DNA of 64,000 nucleotides from contig NC_092675.1 in the NCBI RefSeq assembly GCF_964355755.1, positions 29,660,912-29,724,911 of the forward strand, read 5' to 3'. Positions within the stretch are counted from its first letter, which is position 1, and each line of letters opens with the position of its first letter. The notes beneath the pieces were generated by a model. The model did not search any database, was not told where the DNA came from, and saw only the letters and a program-made list of their open reading frames with translations. The DNA comes from Antedon mediterranea (taxonomy: Eukaryota > Echinodermata > Crinoidea > Comatulida > Antedonidae). The position numbers were made by a program, and so were the translations under genes. Positions 23,317 through 36,662 of this stretch are shown in pieces.

Positions 23317-26300
23317 TTAAAGATAAAAACAGAGCATTAATAGACTGAGTAACAAAAATAGGAGGAGAAATGCTACCATACTAAGAAAAATAGCCATAAT
23401 CAGCATCATAGCGGATGAAAACTGTGAATATTTACTACCGGTTTTCTTATACTTAACCACGTGTTTACGTAGCACCAAAGGTAGCGGTCCTTTCTTAACG
23501 TCTTTATTTGTATTGTTCAATAACTGCATCAGTGTTTCGTTCAATTTTGCCGCACGGTACATCTTAATAAATGGAGTTTCTAAAGGTTTTGTGATGTCGA
23601 CACCGGTGAGGTTCCACGACGGATAATGAAATTTAATGTTGTGTTTAACTGCCCATCTTGCGAAGACTGCTTTTTCTGTGACAAATAGATGTCCGTATCG
23701 AAGCTGTTCTTCTGAAGTCTTGTAATAATCACACTCGTGAAGTCCGTCAGATTCGTAGTAGTGGTATGGCGTTGTGTCGTTTATGCGACCACTGAAATAT
23801 AAAAATAACAAGATCATTCTTTATTACATCAAACATTACTTCCATTCTGCCATTCGCTGATCATCAAAAATTGGTCCTTTTTTATTTTTTAAAGATATTT
23901 TCCATCCAGAATTTATAATATTTCCATGTATTTAATAATAGGCAGCTGTGTATTAGACCTGCAGTATAAAGTCTTCAATGCACCCTAAATCATATCTTAA
24001 GGAAACCTATCACGTAGCTGGATCCAATGAGGCCCAGTCGGCCAGGCCCCAACTCAATTTTACCATTTACAATTCATCCACTATATTTTTTACACCCCGT
24101 CACCACTAGACTTTTCTAGCTACACCCCCTCACTGATCATTGCACATATTCAGCAATATTTCCAATTATACTCTTTTGAATATTTGACCTTGTTGAATAA
24201 AATATATCAATGTACAAATAAATCATATCTATCTATATCATGTTTACTATAGCAAAGGCAGGTCAGGGAATAATTTCGCCAGTGTAGCATAGCAAAAAGC
24301 TATACAAAACAACCTTATTGCTACACATTTCTAAAATTGTGTAGCAAAAAAGACAATACAAAACTATGTTTCTCGACTAAAAAATCAGTTTGATTAGCAA
24401 TAATTGCTAAACAAAATTTTCAAATGAAATTTTTCCCTGCAGGTTAATGAGTCAGATACAGAGATACATTAATTCAAGATTTGAATATTAAGGAAAATTA
24501 CATGTGACAACGGCGACGATACATTTATTTTATCTCTTTTAGTTTCTACGCTATAAATAGCTACACAGGTGTAAATAATGTGAATGTTGACACCTGGCTA
24601 CAAAGGTTAATATTATTCATAAATAATGCATTTTGTAGAAGTGTTTGAACATACAAATTGTTACAGTTATATCATTATTTTAACGTATCCTTTGCCTGAC
24701 ACATGATGGGAAGGAAATGGAGGGGGGAACAGCATTGGGGATAACCTTAAGGGAGAAAACTTTATAGCCGAGTAATAATCTAAAATAACTTAGATTCTAC
24801 CTCCTCTACATACTTCTGTGCAACCACCTTTTACTACACCTACTGCAGCTGGTGATGATGTACACCTTCTATAACGCCTTAGGTGATTGGACTTCATTTA
24901 TATAATGGACAAAAACAATAATTGTTCACACTTTGTTTCTCATTCTGCATTCAAATTATTTATTTAAAGATGTATTGTCCCCCAAAAAAACATGAGAAAT
25001 GAAGATTACTAAAACCAGAATTGGAATATGACATTTTGCAGTTTTAATAGTTATTCACTTTTGTAGAAAAAAAAACCTATAACTGCAGAGCGAGTTAGGT
25101 TCAATATTATTACTAGGCATATTAACAAATGTACTTACTCGCAATAGTTTTCTGGAACGAGTCCGAAAACATTAATGTTATCACAAATGTCCAAAGCAAG
25201 GAGCATGGTCATCCAACCAGTCGACAGCCAGGTACGAGCTTCTCGTCTTAATAAATACAATTATCAGGTAAAAACAGTTAAAAATAGAAACAATTTATCA
25301 CATGATAACCAAATATGGTAGTGATATGCTTAAATATGGTAGTGATATGACATCATGTCGATATATGGGCACATCACATTTTGTCACATAAAGTTTGATA
25401 GTGTAGACAGAGCTATATGGTTATTTTACAACCTTAGTGACAGTGGATTAAACTCATAAAAACATTAAAAATGGCAGTTTTTTAAATATAGCTTGTTCAC
25501 AATTCATAAACATTTAGCATTCTTCAGTAAAAATGATTATTTTAAACTTATATTTTAACATTTTTCGAACTTTTTCATCAGTTGAACAGCGATTTTGTAT
25601 TTTAAGTTTATTTTAATATTTGCGATTTGCATAAATGATAAAGAGCATTGAGATTTTTAATGTAATGTGCTACAGAAAGAATAAATAAATAAACGTTACA
25701 TCATCTATAATCCGGTTTATTATGTCATTAACATTTAAATGAGATGGATTTTGTAGTCAATATTGTCAAATGTACATGTTATAAATGTTAACAGTGTAGA
25801 ATTCAGCATTTTAAATCCAGGCGGATGAGGAATATGCATGCAAATGAAATCCAGTTGAAACGATTCTTAGATTACAAAGTTTTATTACGACGATCTATCA
25901 CAAACCTCAAGTACAGGTACAGAGTTTCTTATAGTGAACAGAAGGTAGTGAAATAACCATAGAATAATTCTGCTAAGACTGCTAAATGTATAAATATTGT
26001 AGTTGATGATAGTTGTTGGTCGACTCTATCTACCATATTAGCTTAGTATTTTGTGCATTATACTAATCTAGCCAGAGTTCAATTCAAGTTCCAGCAGACA
26101 GCAGACATTCAATATTTGACAGCACAGAGATTTGTCAGTTGCTAGATGATGTATTAAGATCAAATGTTTGATGTCACGATATCAATCTTGTTATTTTAAT
26201 TTTCTGTTTTTTTTTGTGTGGAAACTCATGTTGTTCATTACATTCTTTGTGTGAAATCATGTTTATTACATTCTTTGTGTGAAATCATGTTTATTACATT

Positions 26301-29300
26301 CTTTGTGTGAAATCATATTTATTACATTCTCTGTGTGAAATCATGTTTATTACATTCTTTGTGTGAAATCATGTTTATTACATTCTCTGTGTGAAATCAT
26401 GTTTATTACATTCTTTGTGTGAAATCATGTTTATTACATTCTTTGTGTGAAATCATGTTTATTACATTCTCTGTGTGAAATCAAGTTGTTAAAATGTTTA
26501 CATTGCACAAATTGTCCGGAATTGTTTTCTAAATTGGGAGAATACTGCCATGTAAAAATGTCAACAATATTTTTAAAAATATCATCATCATCATCTTGCC
26601 AAACTGTGCAGAACTTTGTTTGAGGTTAGTCACACATGGGTTGGTCACATTTATGCAGATGGGCTTCCTAATTTCTTCAATATTGTAATTTTTTTCTAAT
26701 TTTATAACTATGCCACATCATACAGTACAGTAGACGCATTTCTTGAATCTCTTTAGTGATGGTGATCTTAGTTCCGGCTTAGAAACCATATACAATATGA
26801 TAGATTGAATGAAATGATACATATTATTCAGTTTCTGTGAAAGCTAGTTCCCTGTGAGGTATGGTCATCGTTAAACTATTCAGAAATAAACAGAACCATT
26901 GTCAAATAACCGACTCACGGAAATTTTCTAAATAAGGTGTTATCGGATTTTCCAACAGCCTGATAATTTTTTTATTATCATAGGTTGTGTGTTTATAATA
27001 CAGTAATATAAAGTTATGGCAAGATTAAAGTGCCAAATTTTAAATAAATATGTGGGTATAGAAGATGATTAGATTATGGCTTCATTGAATGGAAATTATA
27101 TATTTGTTCATACTTTATGAAAATTGAGCAATGATGCAATGGTAAAAGAAATTGGTGTAACTATCGTATGAAGACTATTAGATCTCTTAATGTATGCTAC
27201 AGAAATGCTCTGCGCCGTATACTTAATGTCTCTAGAAGTAGTAGTGCCAGTGCAATGTTTATTGAACATGGTGTCCCCCTTCCTTTAATGAGTACATGCG
27301 AAAATCTACCTATGGTTTCATGCAACATATGTTGAATAGTGGTAACATCCTTGTTGCTTGTGTTTGCAAACATATGCTCAATAACTCCAAAATGTATTGT
27401 AGATGGAGAAGCATTCTATACATATACTTAAGTTTAGAGTTTAAAATTTTTCTTTTTCTGTTTAATATTAATATGGATGATATTTCCGAAATAAAAAGAA
27501 ATTGAATTGAATAGGCACAAGATTAACAGTTGTGCTTTTTCCAAGAAAATGATTTAAATGTTGTGTTTTGGCTTAAATGTTAAGCTGTTGGTTTGTGGCA
27601 ATAATTTCTATGAATGCAGCTTGATAAACTATAGAAAACAGTATACGTGATTCTTTTCTTGTGATTGAGTGCAATGTCTTTTGGTTTTATGATGCAACAT
27701 ATGGCAAGCAGCTATTGAGTCTAACAGTCTGTCATGTTTCTGAGCGTGCACAGATTGACTGTAAAGACTCAAAAGCTGTATAGTCGAGAGGTTGTTTGTA
27801 AAATATTCAAGATCGCTAAAAAGGGTAATGTGTGATAACTTGGGTGTACTTGCCCCGCACCACCAATGTCTCAGAGCTCTTACTGTGCTTACCTTGATAT
27901 TCCGATCTCTGACCTAAATATCTGCTCAGCATTTCTCATCTTACTGCCAGATAACAGATAGAACTCTGTATCATGGAATGTTTTGGAGAAATTTTTAACG
28001 ACTTTGTAAAATTTATCAGTTTTTTTATTCACTCTAACATTGTACAACCATGGGATAATGTTCCTCTTTGCACTTGTCGTCTCATCTACAAACAACTCAT
28101 CCTGCAGACTGGTACTCTCATTGATCTTCAGAAGATTAACATGACCTATGACCCGGACAGTTGTTTTTGAACCAACATCATCTTCAAAGCCTTTAGTCGG
28201 TGAAGTGTTCATGCGAATGACGCATGGAAACTGATCAATTTCTTTGCCAGCACTTTGATTAAGTAGTCGACCTGAACTAGATATTACGGCACACCATTTA
28301 CAGTGCACGTGAAGATTCTGTAAAACAAAAGGAAATAAGTAAAAACTTTCCCAAAAATTTCGGACAGAAAAAAATGTTAAGGATATTTTTGATTTGCTTT
28401 CCATCTGTCGACATTACCATATTTTTTGTGAATGGACAGAATTCTTTGACCTCTCTGCAACCTCAATGTGCGACAATGTACTGTAAGCAAGGCTGAAGGT
28501 GTCCTGGCACAAATGGCGTATCATCCCAACGATAGAGGGCAAAGAGTTCGTCATTATAGTTATAATATACAATTATTAATTTATTGTATATTTACAATTG
28601 TAGTTAAGTTTAATTCAATTCAACGTTAACATTTATTTTCTTTCTTTCAATCAATAACAAAATGAATAAGGAATTAAAAAAGAAAGTACGAGTTTTATAT
28701 AATACATTTCATGAATATAATATATAAACACAACAGGCAAAGAACATTAATTCTAAGCCGCCCGGTGATATACTGAAATTTTAATTAATTAATTTGAAAC
28801 GATAAAGTTGGTGACTTGGTGTGGTGAAATAAAGTAAATCAAATATAAATTGTCTTTACCTTGCTAGTTGCTACCTTAAAGTATCCATCAGCTCGTTTAT
28901 TTGCTGCTTTTGGCGACAATTTCATCAATGCAATCTCCTTCTTTATCATCTCACGTGAAATGTTTCTCTGGCGTTCATTTTCAATTTCTTCTTTTGTTTT
29001 TTCCAACAATTTACGCTTCAATGTCAAATTAGCTACTTTTACAGATTTTATTTTGTTTTTAGTCAAATTTGATTGTTTTACTGAAGCATTCTTTTTTTTG
29101 TATGTTGAATATTTGTTCATTTTCTTTCCTTTGTGTCTTTCAACTTCCGGTATTCTGTATATACCTTTATTTATATTCTTCTTTTTTTCTATTTTGGATA
29201 TTTTCTTTTCTCCTTCAATAGATTTCCCAGAGTCTTTGATAAACAAATGTGATTGGTTAACCGACTGAATTGTCTTTGTGATGTTTTTTCTCCTCTTAAA

Positions 29301-32300
29301 CTTTGTTGCATTCTTTGGTTGTAATAAATTAAATGGCAAAAAAGAATCCTTATCTCTTTTATTAGTAGATAAATTAGTTTCTTTAGATTTTACCTTTTTC
29401 AAAATTATATTGCTAGATTTCTTAAGTAAATAAAGTGGTTTTTCTGTACTTTTTGTTTTATTTAAATGTTGCTGTATCTTATCATATTCTTCTTTCTTCA
29501 ATGCATCCCAGTCAATAGTCTGATCTATTTCATACCAATTAATGCCAACATTCCCGGGCATATTCCGGATGTCCATCATGTTCAAACTGTCAGTAGATAT
29601 TGTTGCAGGACCGCTACCTAATATGGGAAAATATTTGCCATTTGCTGACACATTTTTGGAAATATCTCCTCCAAGATTTTGAGTTTGCCGTTGACTAATA
29701 GAGTTTGCGTTCCGAGAAGGAAATGCACGCCGTGTCAGCTGTACGGAGTTGGAAACTCGTAACAATACATTCTTATCTTTGGTTTGAATGTGTGAATAAT
29801 AAATTCCTACAATTGAGATCACTAGGGAGTACCAAAGTACCGCTAACAACACACGACGTTGACTCTGAAAATAAAAATAAGAACGTGTTCGTTAATGAGC
29901 CCATTGGAATTTAAAAGGATTACTCCTTATAAAAGCAAATGTCACCGGAAATGGGAACGAAAGAAGACAAGTTACTGGAAATGATAGGACGAGACATCAG
30001 AGAGATTCTCAGTGCTTTTTCCACTATGCAACATACTGTACATTTAATCCTAAGGGAAATGTATACTCACAGTATTATCATGACAGCATTATCCAATTAC
30101 TTAGTATAGAAATTCAATTTTAAAAATGGATCACATATTAATTTAATAATATTAATAATATTATAGAATTAAATAGAGCATAACATACTAAGAGCCTGAA
30201 TGTGAAAGATTCACATGAGATTATACTATTGCACTAATTAATGGTCGTCTGATGGATGAACCATAGAGATACTGTACAGTAGTTCTCTTTATATCTATAA
30301 TGAATGAATTCATATTATAAAGCCATTATATACGGTAATTAATATCCACTTTGATTGTGCTGGAGGAGGCAGCCATTTCAAGGTCATCTGACCCAAGAAA
30401 AACTACTGAATATCTCAAAGTACTACATGTAAACATCCATCCTCCCTAGACATTCTTAATAGATACACCGACTGTATTGTATTACCTGATTGCTTTTTAA
30501 TTATTTTTTTTTATAAAAATACCAACATATATTTTAGAAAACAAAACTGAGATGTCAACGTTTACATAACTACATCTTGCATTTTATTTTATTGCAAAAT
30601 ACAACAATGAAATAACAGTATAAAAAAAATGGGTATTTTTTATTGTTAAAGATTATATACTGAAGGTAAACTTTGAACTGTACAACACAATACATTGCTT
30701 GTTATTGTACAAAAGTAATATTCTTCCATTAATGTATAAGGAATAATACTAATAATATAAAGAAGAAATGCATTTCAATGAAATTAAAAATAACCTACTG
30801 TAAGAATACAAAATGAAACAGCTTATTATAAGACTTACAGTATTAATGCAACCATAATCCTTACCCCAAATTTTCAAACAAATTTCAACCCATGCACCCT
30901 GGGACTAAGGTCACAGTATAATTTTTATTTAGGTCGCAAAAATTGTTTCCATCAATGCACAACATTTTTATGTATTTTATTAATGTAATTGCAAAAACAT
31001 TTTAAAACGTTCTAATGAGTTTTAAAAATGTAAAGATTTGCAATAATAACACTTTGAATGCAAGATTAATAAATATATATAAAGACCAAAAACAATATTC
31101 CCAAAGGTCTTAATACTCCAGTCTAATGATCTTACAATATGATTAATGCATACTGTACACTACTTGCATTAACAATAATAACATAGAGCAATGCAGCAAG
31201 TGCGTCTGTTAAGTACTCTTCCAGACATGTGTTATGGAATACAGAAATGTATAACTGTAGTACATATATATATAACTTACTATTGTACACCATGTGACCC
31301 ACAATCATCCAATCAAATGACAGGAATTTATTTAGGTGTTATTATAACAAGTAATAATATATTGCACACAGTATTTTCTAACATAAATTATTTGCAGTTC
31401 AGCAGCAGTGGGAAATCATTGTTATTATGCTTGGTTCTCACTAGAGACGCAACACAAGGATGTAACGCAGCGCAAGTGATTCGACCGTTGCTTGTCATTG
31501 GCCACTCGCTTGCTTTGCATCTACTGTACGTCCTTGTTGTATTGCATCTCTAGTGAGAACCACGCTTTACGATAATAATATTTATTATGTATAAATAACA
31601 CTTTTAACACAACTATTCACAATTTACTCCCACTTCCAAAATAGATACACTTAATCACAGAACGGCGTAACTGGGAGTTTTAATGAATCGCAACCAAATG
31701 ATTTCAAATTGGAATATTAATTGGAATATTCCACTGGGAACGGTAAACTTTGATTATACAGTGTACTTATAATGTAAGATTGATTATGTATTCAATGGCA
31801 AGGAATAGAGAGAGTATAGAGTTAATAACAAACTCTCTTTAGCTTCATGGAAAATTCATCCACATTCTTGGCGCTATAATCAGAAAATCAGAGGCTCTGA
31901 GAAGGGAAAGTTTTTAATTCGTTATCGTCAAATGATAAACACTATCTTCAATAAAGACATTGATTTTATTATTAATTGATGGTACTGTAGTGTCATCTTT
32001 TTAATTAATCATGCGTGACATTAATTTATCATCGCAGTAATTTATTGAAACTAAGAACCATTTTGAGGGCTAATAAATTTAAATATTTGTCAGCGATTCA
32101 AACTTTTTTTTATAGTAAAATACACACTTAAAATTGATACATCTTGCTATGCTCTCCATCCAAATGACAAATAAATCATATCTTTAAAAAATGTATGATT
32201 GACATATTGGCAACAGGATTATCAAAAAGTGACAATGTTAAATATTAGACTAGTACTGTAGTATGTAATTTTTCAAAATAATTATGTATTCTCTATAATT

Positions 32301-35300
32301 TAAAAATATGTAAGAAATGATAAAAGCTAATGCTTAAATTTTGTTTAAAGATTGTTTGACATTTGACCTTTTAATTGCCAAAAGGAGTAAAATGATAAGT
32401 CACGACATCTGAATAATCAGTCTTTGACGTTCACAGCAAGATTTAAACTCTCCTCATGCAGCTACTACATGTCCAGTAGTGTAAACTACAGTTATTCATA
32501 AACCTACTGTACCTACACAGACAACAGTAGTACCGTAATATACATTTTATATTCTTTTTAATAATTAATTTATATTGGTTCTCAACTGTTAACTTTTGCT
32601 ACATTTTCATACTGTATGTGTCATTGTCTGTCTTCTATCTATCTATTCTTTCTGAGTGTCCCTAATATATAATGATAAGCTTCGACAAGATGGACTATCC
32701 AACTAAAAAAAATAAACAATTAGGATGAAATTTTGAAATTAATACATAAAATTAAAAAAACTGTTTAAACAAGTTGCATACTGTCCACAGTGTACGTAAA
32801 TAAGAGCATTTTTTTAGACTGGTCACAAAATATACAGTATCATTGTATCAAAGCATAAAACAATGTTACTGTACAGTATTTCAGTAGTTAATTCTTGATT
32901 TTCACTATGATGACAACAACATCTAGGTGCAACGCAGTTCAGATTATCTACCGTATTCACTATCACATTGTGAACGGTCAAACCACTTTTGGTAGGCTTT
33001 ACATGAACAATTTTCAATCAATATCACATTGATTCATACACTAAGTTCTGTACTATAAGTATGCCAATTGTATTATTTATATGAATTTGAATTATAGCAG
33101 TTTATAGTAAGACCTTAACTGTATATTTTGTTTTCTTTGATAAGTAGATTTTGTATAAATAAATTAAAAATAATAGAAAAATTTATTGTAAAATTTTATT
33201 AACAAATGTTATTGATTCAAATAATCCTGAAGTACCCTTAAGCTAGACTCGTTGACGGTTGGGGCTCAGAAATAAACTGGCAGACAAATCAATTATTAAG
33301 ATGTTGTACTATACTCATCTAAGATACAGACAGGATGGATTTTTTTAATTGATCATCAAAAAATCAACAGGCTAACAAAAATTCATGACTAAAAAAAGAA
33401 TGTCTGTTTTGTTTACGATGTACAGTACAGTACAGTAACAATGTCAAGTGTATTTTTAAATTATAAGGAACTTAAAAATTTTAAGATGTATTGTCCCTTT
33501 GTCAAATAAAAAAAAAATATAAAAAAAAATTAGAAGATTTCGAAAAAAAGTGGGTCATTTTGAAGTATCATAATATTAGTTATTAACTTTCCCCAAAAAT
33601 TAGTCAAACAAAAAAATTCTCTCACTGAAATACAGACGTTTTTTAGTTTAAAAAAAAACTGTGACTTCCAGTCAAAGTTTTCGATCAAAACATATCTCAT
33701 AATGCAACGCGCTTGTTTGGCTACTCTGTATGCATAATCATAAAACTTCCTCGCGATCTGTGTGAAAACACCTTCTCAACCGTGACGAGTTGTAAACAAT
33801 CCTAATTAGAATCATGCATAATGCATACTCTTGGTTTGAAATCTTTGTTTACTTTCGCTGGTGACGATTTTCCAGACGAAATGTAATCAAACTAATTTAC
33901 CTGTTAATTACGTAAACTTGATGTTTTTGGCTCGAATTTTCGACTTAAAGTGAATAACTTTAATATTACTTTGATATGGCCAATTCAAATTTACAATATC
34001 TTGACTTTCAATTCATTTTTTTGTGTTTCAAGGGACAAAACATCTTTAAAAGTAAGGCTATAAATGCGTGTTTGGTATCCATAAATTAACTACCGTATAT
34101 TCCGGTGTATAAGTCGCACCTGTGTATAAGACGCACCCCCTAACTGAGAGTAAAATATCGGTATTTTTTATATCGTCGATGTATAAGACGCACCTTATTT
34201 TTCATCAAAACAATGTTTTTTTAAATTGTAATCAATATTATTGTAATAATATATTTTGTTATATCTACAACGGCGTCCTTTATTTAGGTTTTTTCATACC
34301 TAGGCTCGGCCACGCCCAGCCTCAACAAGTTCTTTCTAACTTGTTATTCATGAGTTTTGCCGCAACATCGAGTGCATGACCGTGTGTGTAACCATGGAGG
34401 TATGGTGTAACACGTACGTGTGTGGGCTAGCTTCGGTCGATCATTTCGAGAGGGCGCACGTTTTCACGGACAATCGTATTCGATTAGTATCTATGTATCC
34501 GAGAAGTGTATACGCTAGGTCCATGCTATAATCAACTGGAGAATATAATATTCGAATACCGTACACCATGTGGCCGCCAAGAAGGGCTTTCGCTAGGCTA
34601 GGGGTACGGCGGTCGTGCGTATAACTATAAATACACTATGTGGCCGCCAAGAAAGGGCTTGCGCTGGGGGTACGGCGATCGTGCGTATAAATACTGTATA
34701 AATAAATACTATTCCAATTGTACATAAACGTTTACAAATGAAATTTTATCGGAGCGCCATAATGAACAAATCTTTTCATCATATTTAGTATAACATCATG
34801 CTAAAATGCCTTGAAAACTAGGCAGAAGCAGGTTGCCGTTACGTTAGTTAGTTACTGTAGCTGCTAGGCCTAGCCTAGCAGTAGCAAACGAGGTGACGAT
34901 AGCCTAGCCTGCCTAGTAGGCCTATATACAATCTGTGTGGTGAGGCATTTATGTTCGGTGTATAAGACGCACCCTTAATTTAGAGGTCAAATTTGCGTGT
35001 CAAAAGTGCGACTTATACACCGAAATATACGGTACTTGTTTCAATATTTTTCACTCCTAGTTGAAAACCGACGGTTTTCCGACGGCATTATTACTGTATG
35101 TGCGACATGTGGTATATTTTTTTTTACTTTACTATACATCTATTTATTGAATATTGTTAATTTGTTATGATATGGACTTTGTTCTGAAAAAAAAAGTGAA
35201 TTGAATTGAATTGAATATGCTGACTATACATTACAGTAGATTATTTTCAATGTTCTCAGAGTTGTTACTATTTCATTATTATATTTACTGTACATACAGA

Positions 35301-36662
35301 TTACATAATCTAATCTAACAATAAATCTCAATAATTTTGTACTATCTTCTACATTTAATAATGATCTGTGTTTTTTCAAATTGTCTACGGTGTTATTTCT
35401 AATGAATTTTCTTGGCAACAGAATATCTATACTTCAACATCTTTTTAAGTGCAGAATCATCCTTTTTAATGAACATGAATACAATTCAATGTCAAGGCCA
35501 ACTGCTCTTCTATAAGCATCTTTAAAAAAAATAATAATAACAACCAAAAAAATCTATCGGAATACCTAAATGAACTACAGAATGTAAAAACCATTGACCG
35601 GTTTCTTGACCAGAACTTGTACAGTACACGGCGGTCACACGCAACTCATTGCTTTTTACAATATTCTGTAACATATTCCATTTTCATTTCTTTTTTGTGA
35701 ATGATTTGGATGATATGATACATAAAAAACATATTGCATTGAAATAACTATAATTTACTTCTAATAGTAAAACTGCATGTAAACATAATATTGTGCACAC
35801 TAATATTATAATATAATAAACATGCCTCTGGACTTTGACGTGTGTTGAATGGAGTAAGAGTAATGGATATATTCTTTTAATACATTATGCTAATGTTTAG
35901 GTCAGTGCAAAAAATATTGCAATGATATTTTATTGCATCGGATATAAATTTGAATAAACTGTAATTGTACAATACAATATCTGAGAGTAAGTTGGGCTCA
36001 TTTTTAAATAAAATGAGCCTACATACAATATCTGAGAGAGAATTTGGTACTTTAATGTGTCCCTCCAAGTTGCTAATTAATCCAAATATGATATTGATGC
36101 TTTTTACAATGAAACCCTCTAAGGTTAAGAGGCCCTTCTAACATGTACCAGCCACTGTTGTTCAGACTAATTTTGTCCTTTTAACTGTACTACTATAAAT
36201 TACTGATTCACAATTAAAGAAAACCTTGCTAGAATTAATTAGTGAAGACACTGATGATTAAAACTTGGCTGATTGCTTTGAAGGAAGGAAGTGATTGACA
36301 TTAATCATGCTGTGGATGAAAACTACTTGTTTGGTATTTTTCGTAAGTTTGTTACTAACAAATATTACATTTCTTTTCTTTGTGATAATTTTGAAAGATG
36401 TACAGTATTGTCCCCCAAAAACACGAAAAATGAAGATTAATTAAATCTGACTTTGAATAGGTTATTTTGTAGTTTTAATACGAGTAAATCTCTTAAATAT
36501 AAAAAAAACACTTATAAAATGACAAAATAAATGGTTAAATTCAAGCATAAACCCAGGTAGCTACTGTATACACTTTCTAAATAATGCTTTCTTATTTTAT
36601 ACAAAAAATTAAAAATATAATAGCGAACTTACCATGCATCGTAATGTTATAAATCTTGTCAT
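23317..36662 (-). CDS. ST6GALNAC-type sialyltransferase (GT29), gene 2, with long stem and hydrophobic C-terminal tail
   Basis: Minus-strand exons are 36633-36662, 28860-29864, 27893-28317, 25139-25246 and 23317-23791, totalling 2043 nt (680 residues). Intron phases are 0, 0, 2 and 2, and the first exon again has ten codons (MTRFITLRCM), as in gene 1. Residues 15-33 form the type II anchor. Residues about 34-345 are a Lys-rich stem with many N-glycosylation sequons. Motif L starts at Cys354 (CAVISSSGRLL, RMNTSPTKGFEDDVGSKTT). Motif S is at about 494-517 (STGWMT, ALDICDNINVFGLV), motif III is PYHYYE (531-536) and the VS motif is His557 to Glu562. The arrangement matches the ST6GALNAC3/5/6 branch, so Golgi alpha-2,6-sialylation of GalNAc glycans is inferred. 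Those relatives end shortly after the segment equivalent to residue 597. This protein continues 83 residues and ends in about 31 hydrophobic residues. Intron 1 is 6.8 kb. Confidence 0.9.
24256..24445 (+). repeat. Repeat family C copy (AGTGTAGCATAGCAAAAAGC)
   Basis: The segment with GCCAGTGTAGCATAGCAAAA, TTGTGTAGCAAAAA and TTGATTAGCAATAATTGCTA is matched in inverted orientation at 37186-37355. It lies in intron 4 of sialyltransferase gene 2. Confidence 0.8.
24964..25070 (-). repeat. MITE family E copy (TTAAAGATGTATTGTCCC end), partial
   Basis: The TTTAAAGATGTATTGTCCCC end is clear. Read on the minus strand, the interior has ATTAAAACTGCAAAATGTCA followed by TATTC, the single-copy form of the motif that is repeated in ORC1 intron 2. 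The far end is not clear. Confidence 0.75.
25308..25414. repeat. MITE family A copy, left end truncated
   Basis: It starts within the inner repeat at CCAAATATGGTAGTGATATG and runs to AGTTTGATAGTGTAGACAGA. It lies about 60 bp upstream (minus strand) of exon 4 of sialyltransferase gene 2. Confidence 0.85.
26241..26492. repeat. Minisatellite, 28 bp unit, nine copies
   Basis: The unit starts CATTCTTTGTGTGAAATCAT and ends GTTTATTA. The nine copies differ mainly by a T/C change at position 7. No spacer sequences are present. It lies in intron 3 of sialyltransferase gene 2. Confidence 0.95.
27165..27510 (+). mobile_element. LINE 3' fragment (reverse transcriptase C-terminal tail)
   Basis: Broken frames read RSLNVCYRNALRRILNVSR, SASAMFIEHGVPLPLM and YGFMQHMLNSGN, a pattern typical of the end of CR1/L2-type retrotransposon polyproteins. 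The fragment ends in AAATAAAAAGAAATTGAATTG, a usual LINE tail. It is antisense to sialyltransferase gene 2, in intron 3. Confidence 0.7.
31428..31569. repeat. MITE family B copy
   Basis: GCTTGGTTCTCACTAGAGAC pairs with CTCTAGTGAGAACCACGC. Arms with GACGCAACACAAGGATG and TACGTCCTTGTTG are kept. Confidence 0.8.
33478..34052. repeat. MITE family E, full-length copy (about 575 bp)
   Basis: The left end TTTTAAGATGTATTGTCCCT is mirrored by AGGGACAAAACATCTTTAAA at the right. The interior contains ATGGCCAATTCAAA, a single-copy relative of the ORC1 intron 2 repeat unit. Confidence 0.7.
34091..35034. mobile_element. Non-autonomous DNA transposon with TACCGTATATT(T/C)CGGTG termini
   Basis: The left end CCGTATATTCCGGTGTATAA and the right end TTATACACCGAAATATACGG are inverted repeats of about 27 bp, and each is followed inward by GTCGCAC or its relative. 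TA flanks both sides, consistent with a TA target duplication. The interior has an imperfect tandem pair starting ATGTGGCCGCCAAGAA (about 34568 and 34639). No transposase is visible. Confidence 0.75.
35060..35216 (+). mobile_element. LINE 3' tail
   Basis: A T-rich 3' UTR-like stretch ends with AAAAAAGTGAATTGAATTGA, matching the tail type at 27500. Only the 3' end is recognisable. Confidence 0.45.
36397..36500 (-). repeat. MITE family E copy, partial
   Basis: GAAAGATGTACAGTATTGTC and CCCCCAAAAACACG mark one end. Read on the minus strand it contains ATTAAAACTACAAAATAACC and then TATTCAAAG, single-copy and without repetition. It lies about 130 bp downstream of exon 1 of sialyltransferase gene 2. 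Confidence 0.7.

Larger units (their letters stand above)
29865..36632. other. Intron 1 of sialyltransferase gene 2 (6.8 kb), repeats only
   Basis: It is AT-rich and contains a family B MITE (31428-31569), family E elements (33478-34052 and 36397-36500), a 0.94 kb inverted-repeat element (34091-35034) and a LINE tail (35060-35216). No exon with splice context was recognised on either strand. Confidence 0.55.

Noticed and set aside
26241-26492. CRISPR-like array of 28 bp repeats
   Set aside because: The units are directly contiguous without unique spacers, in a eukaryotic intron; it is a minisatellite.
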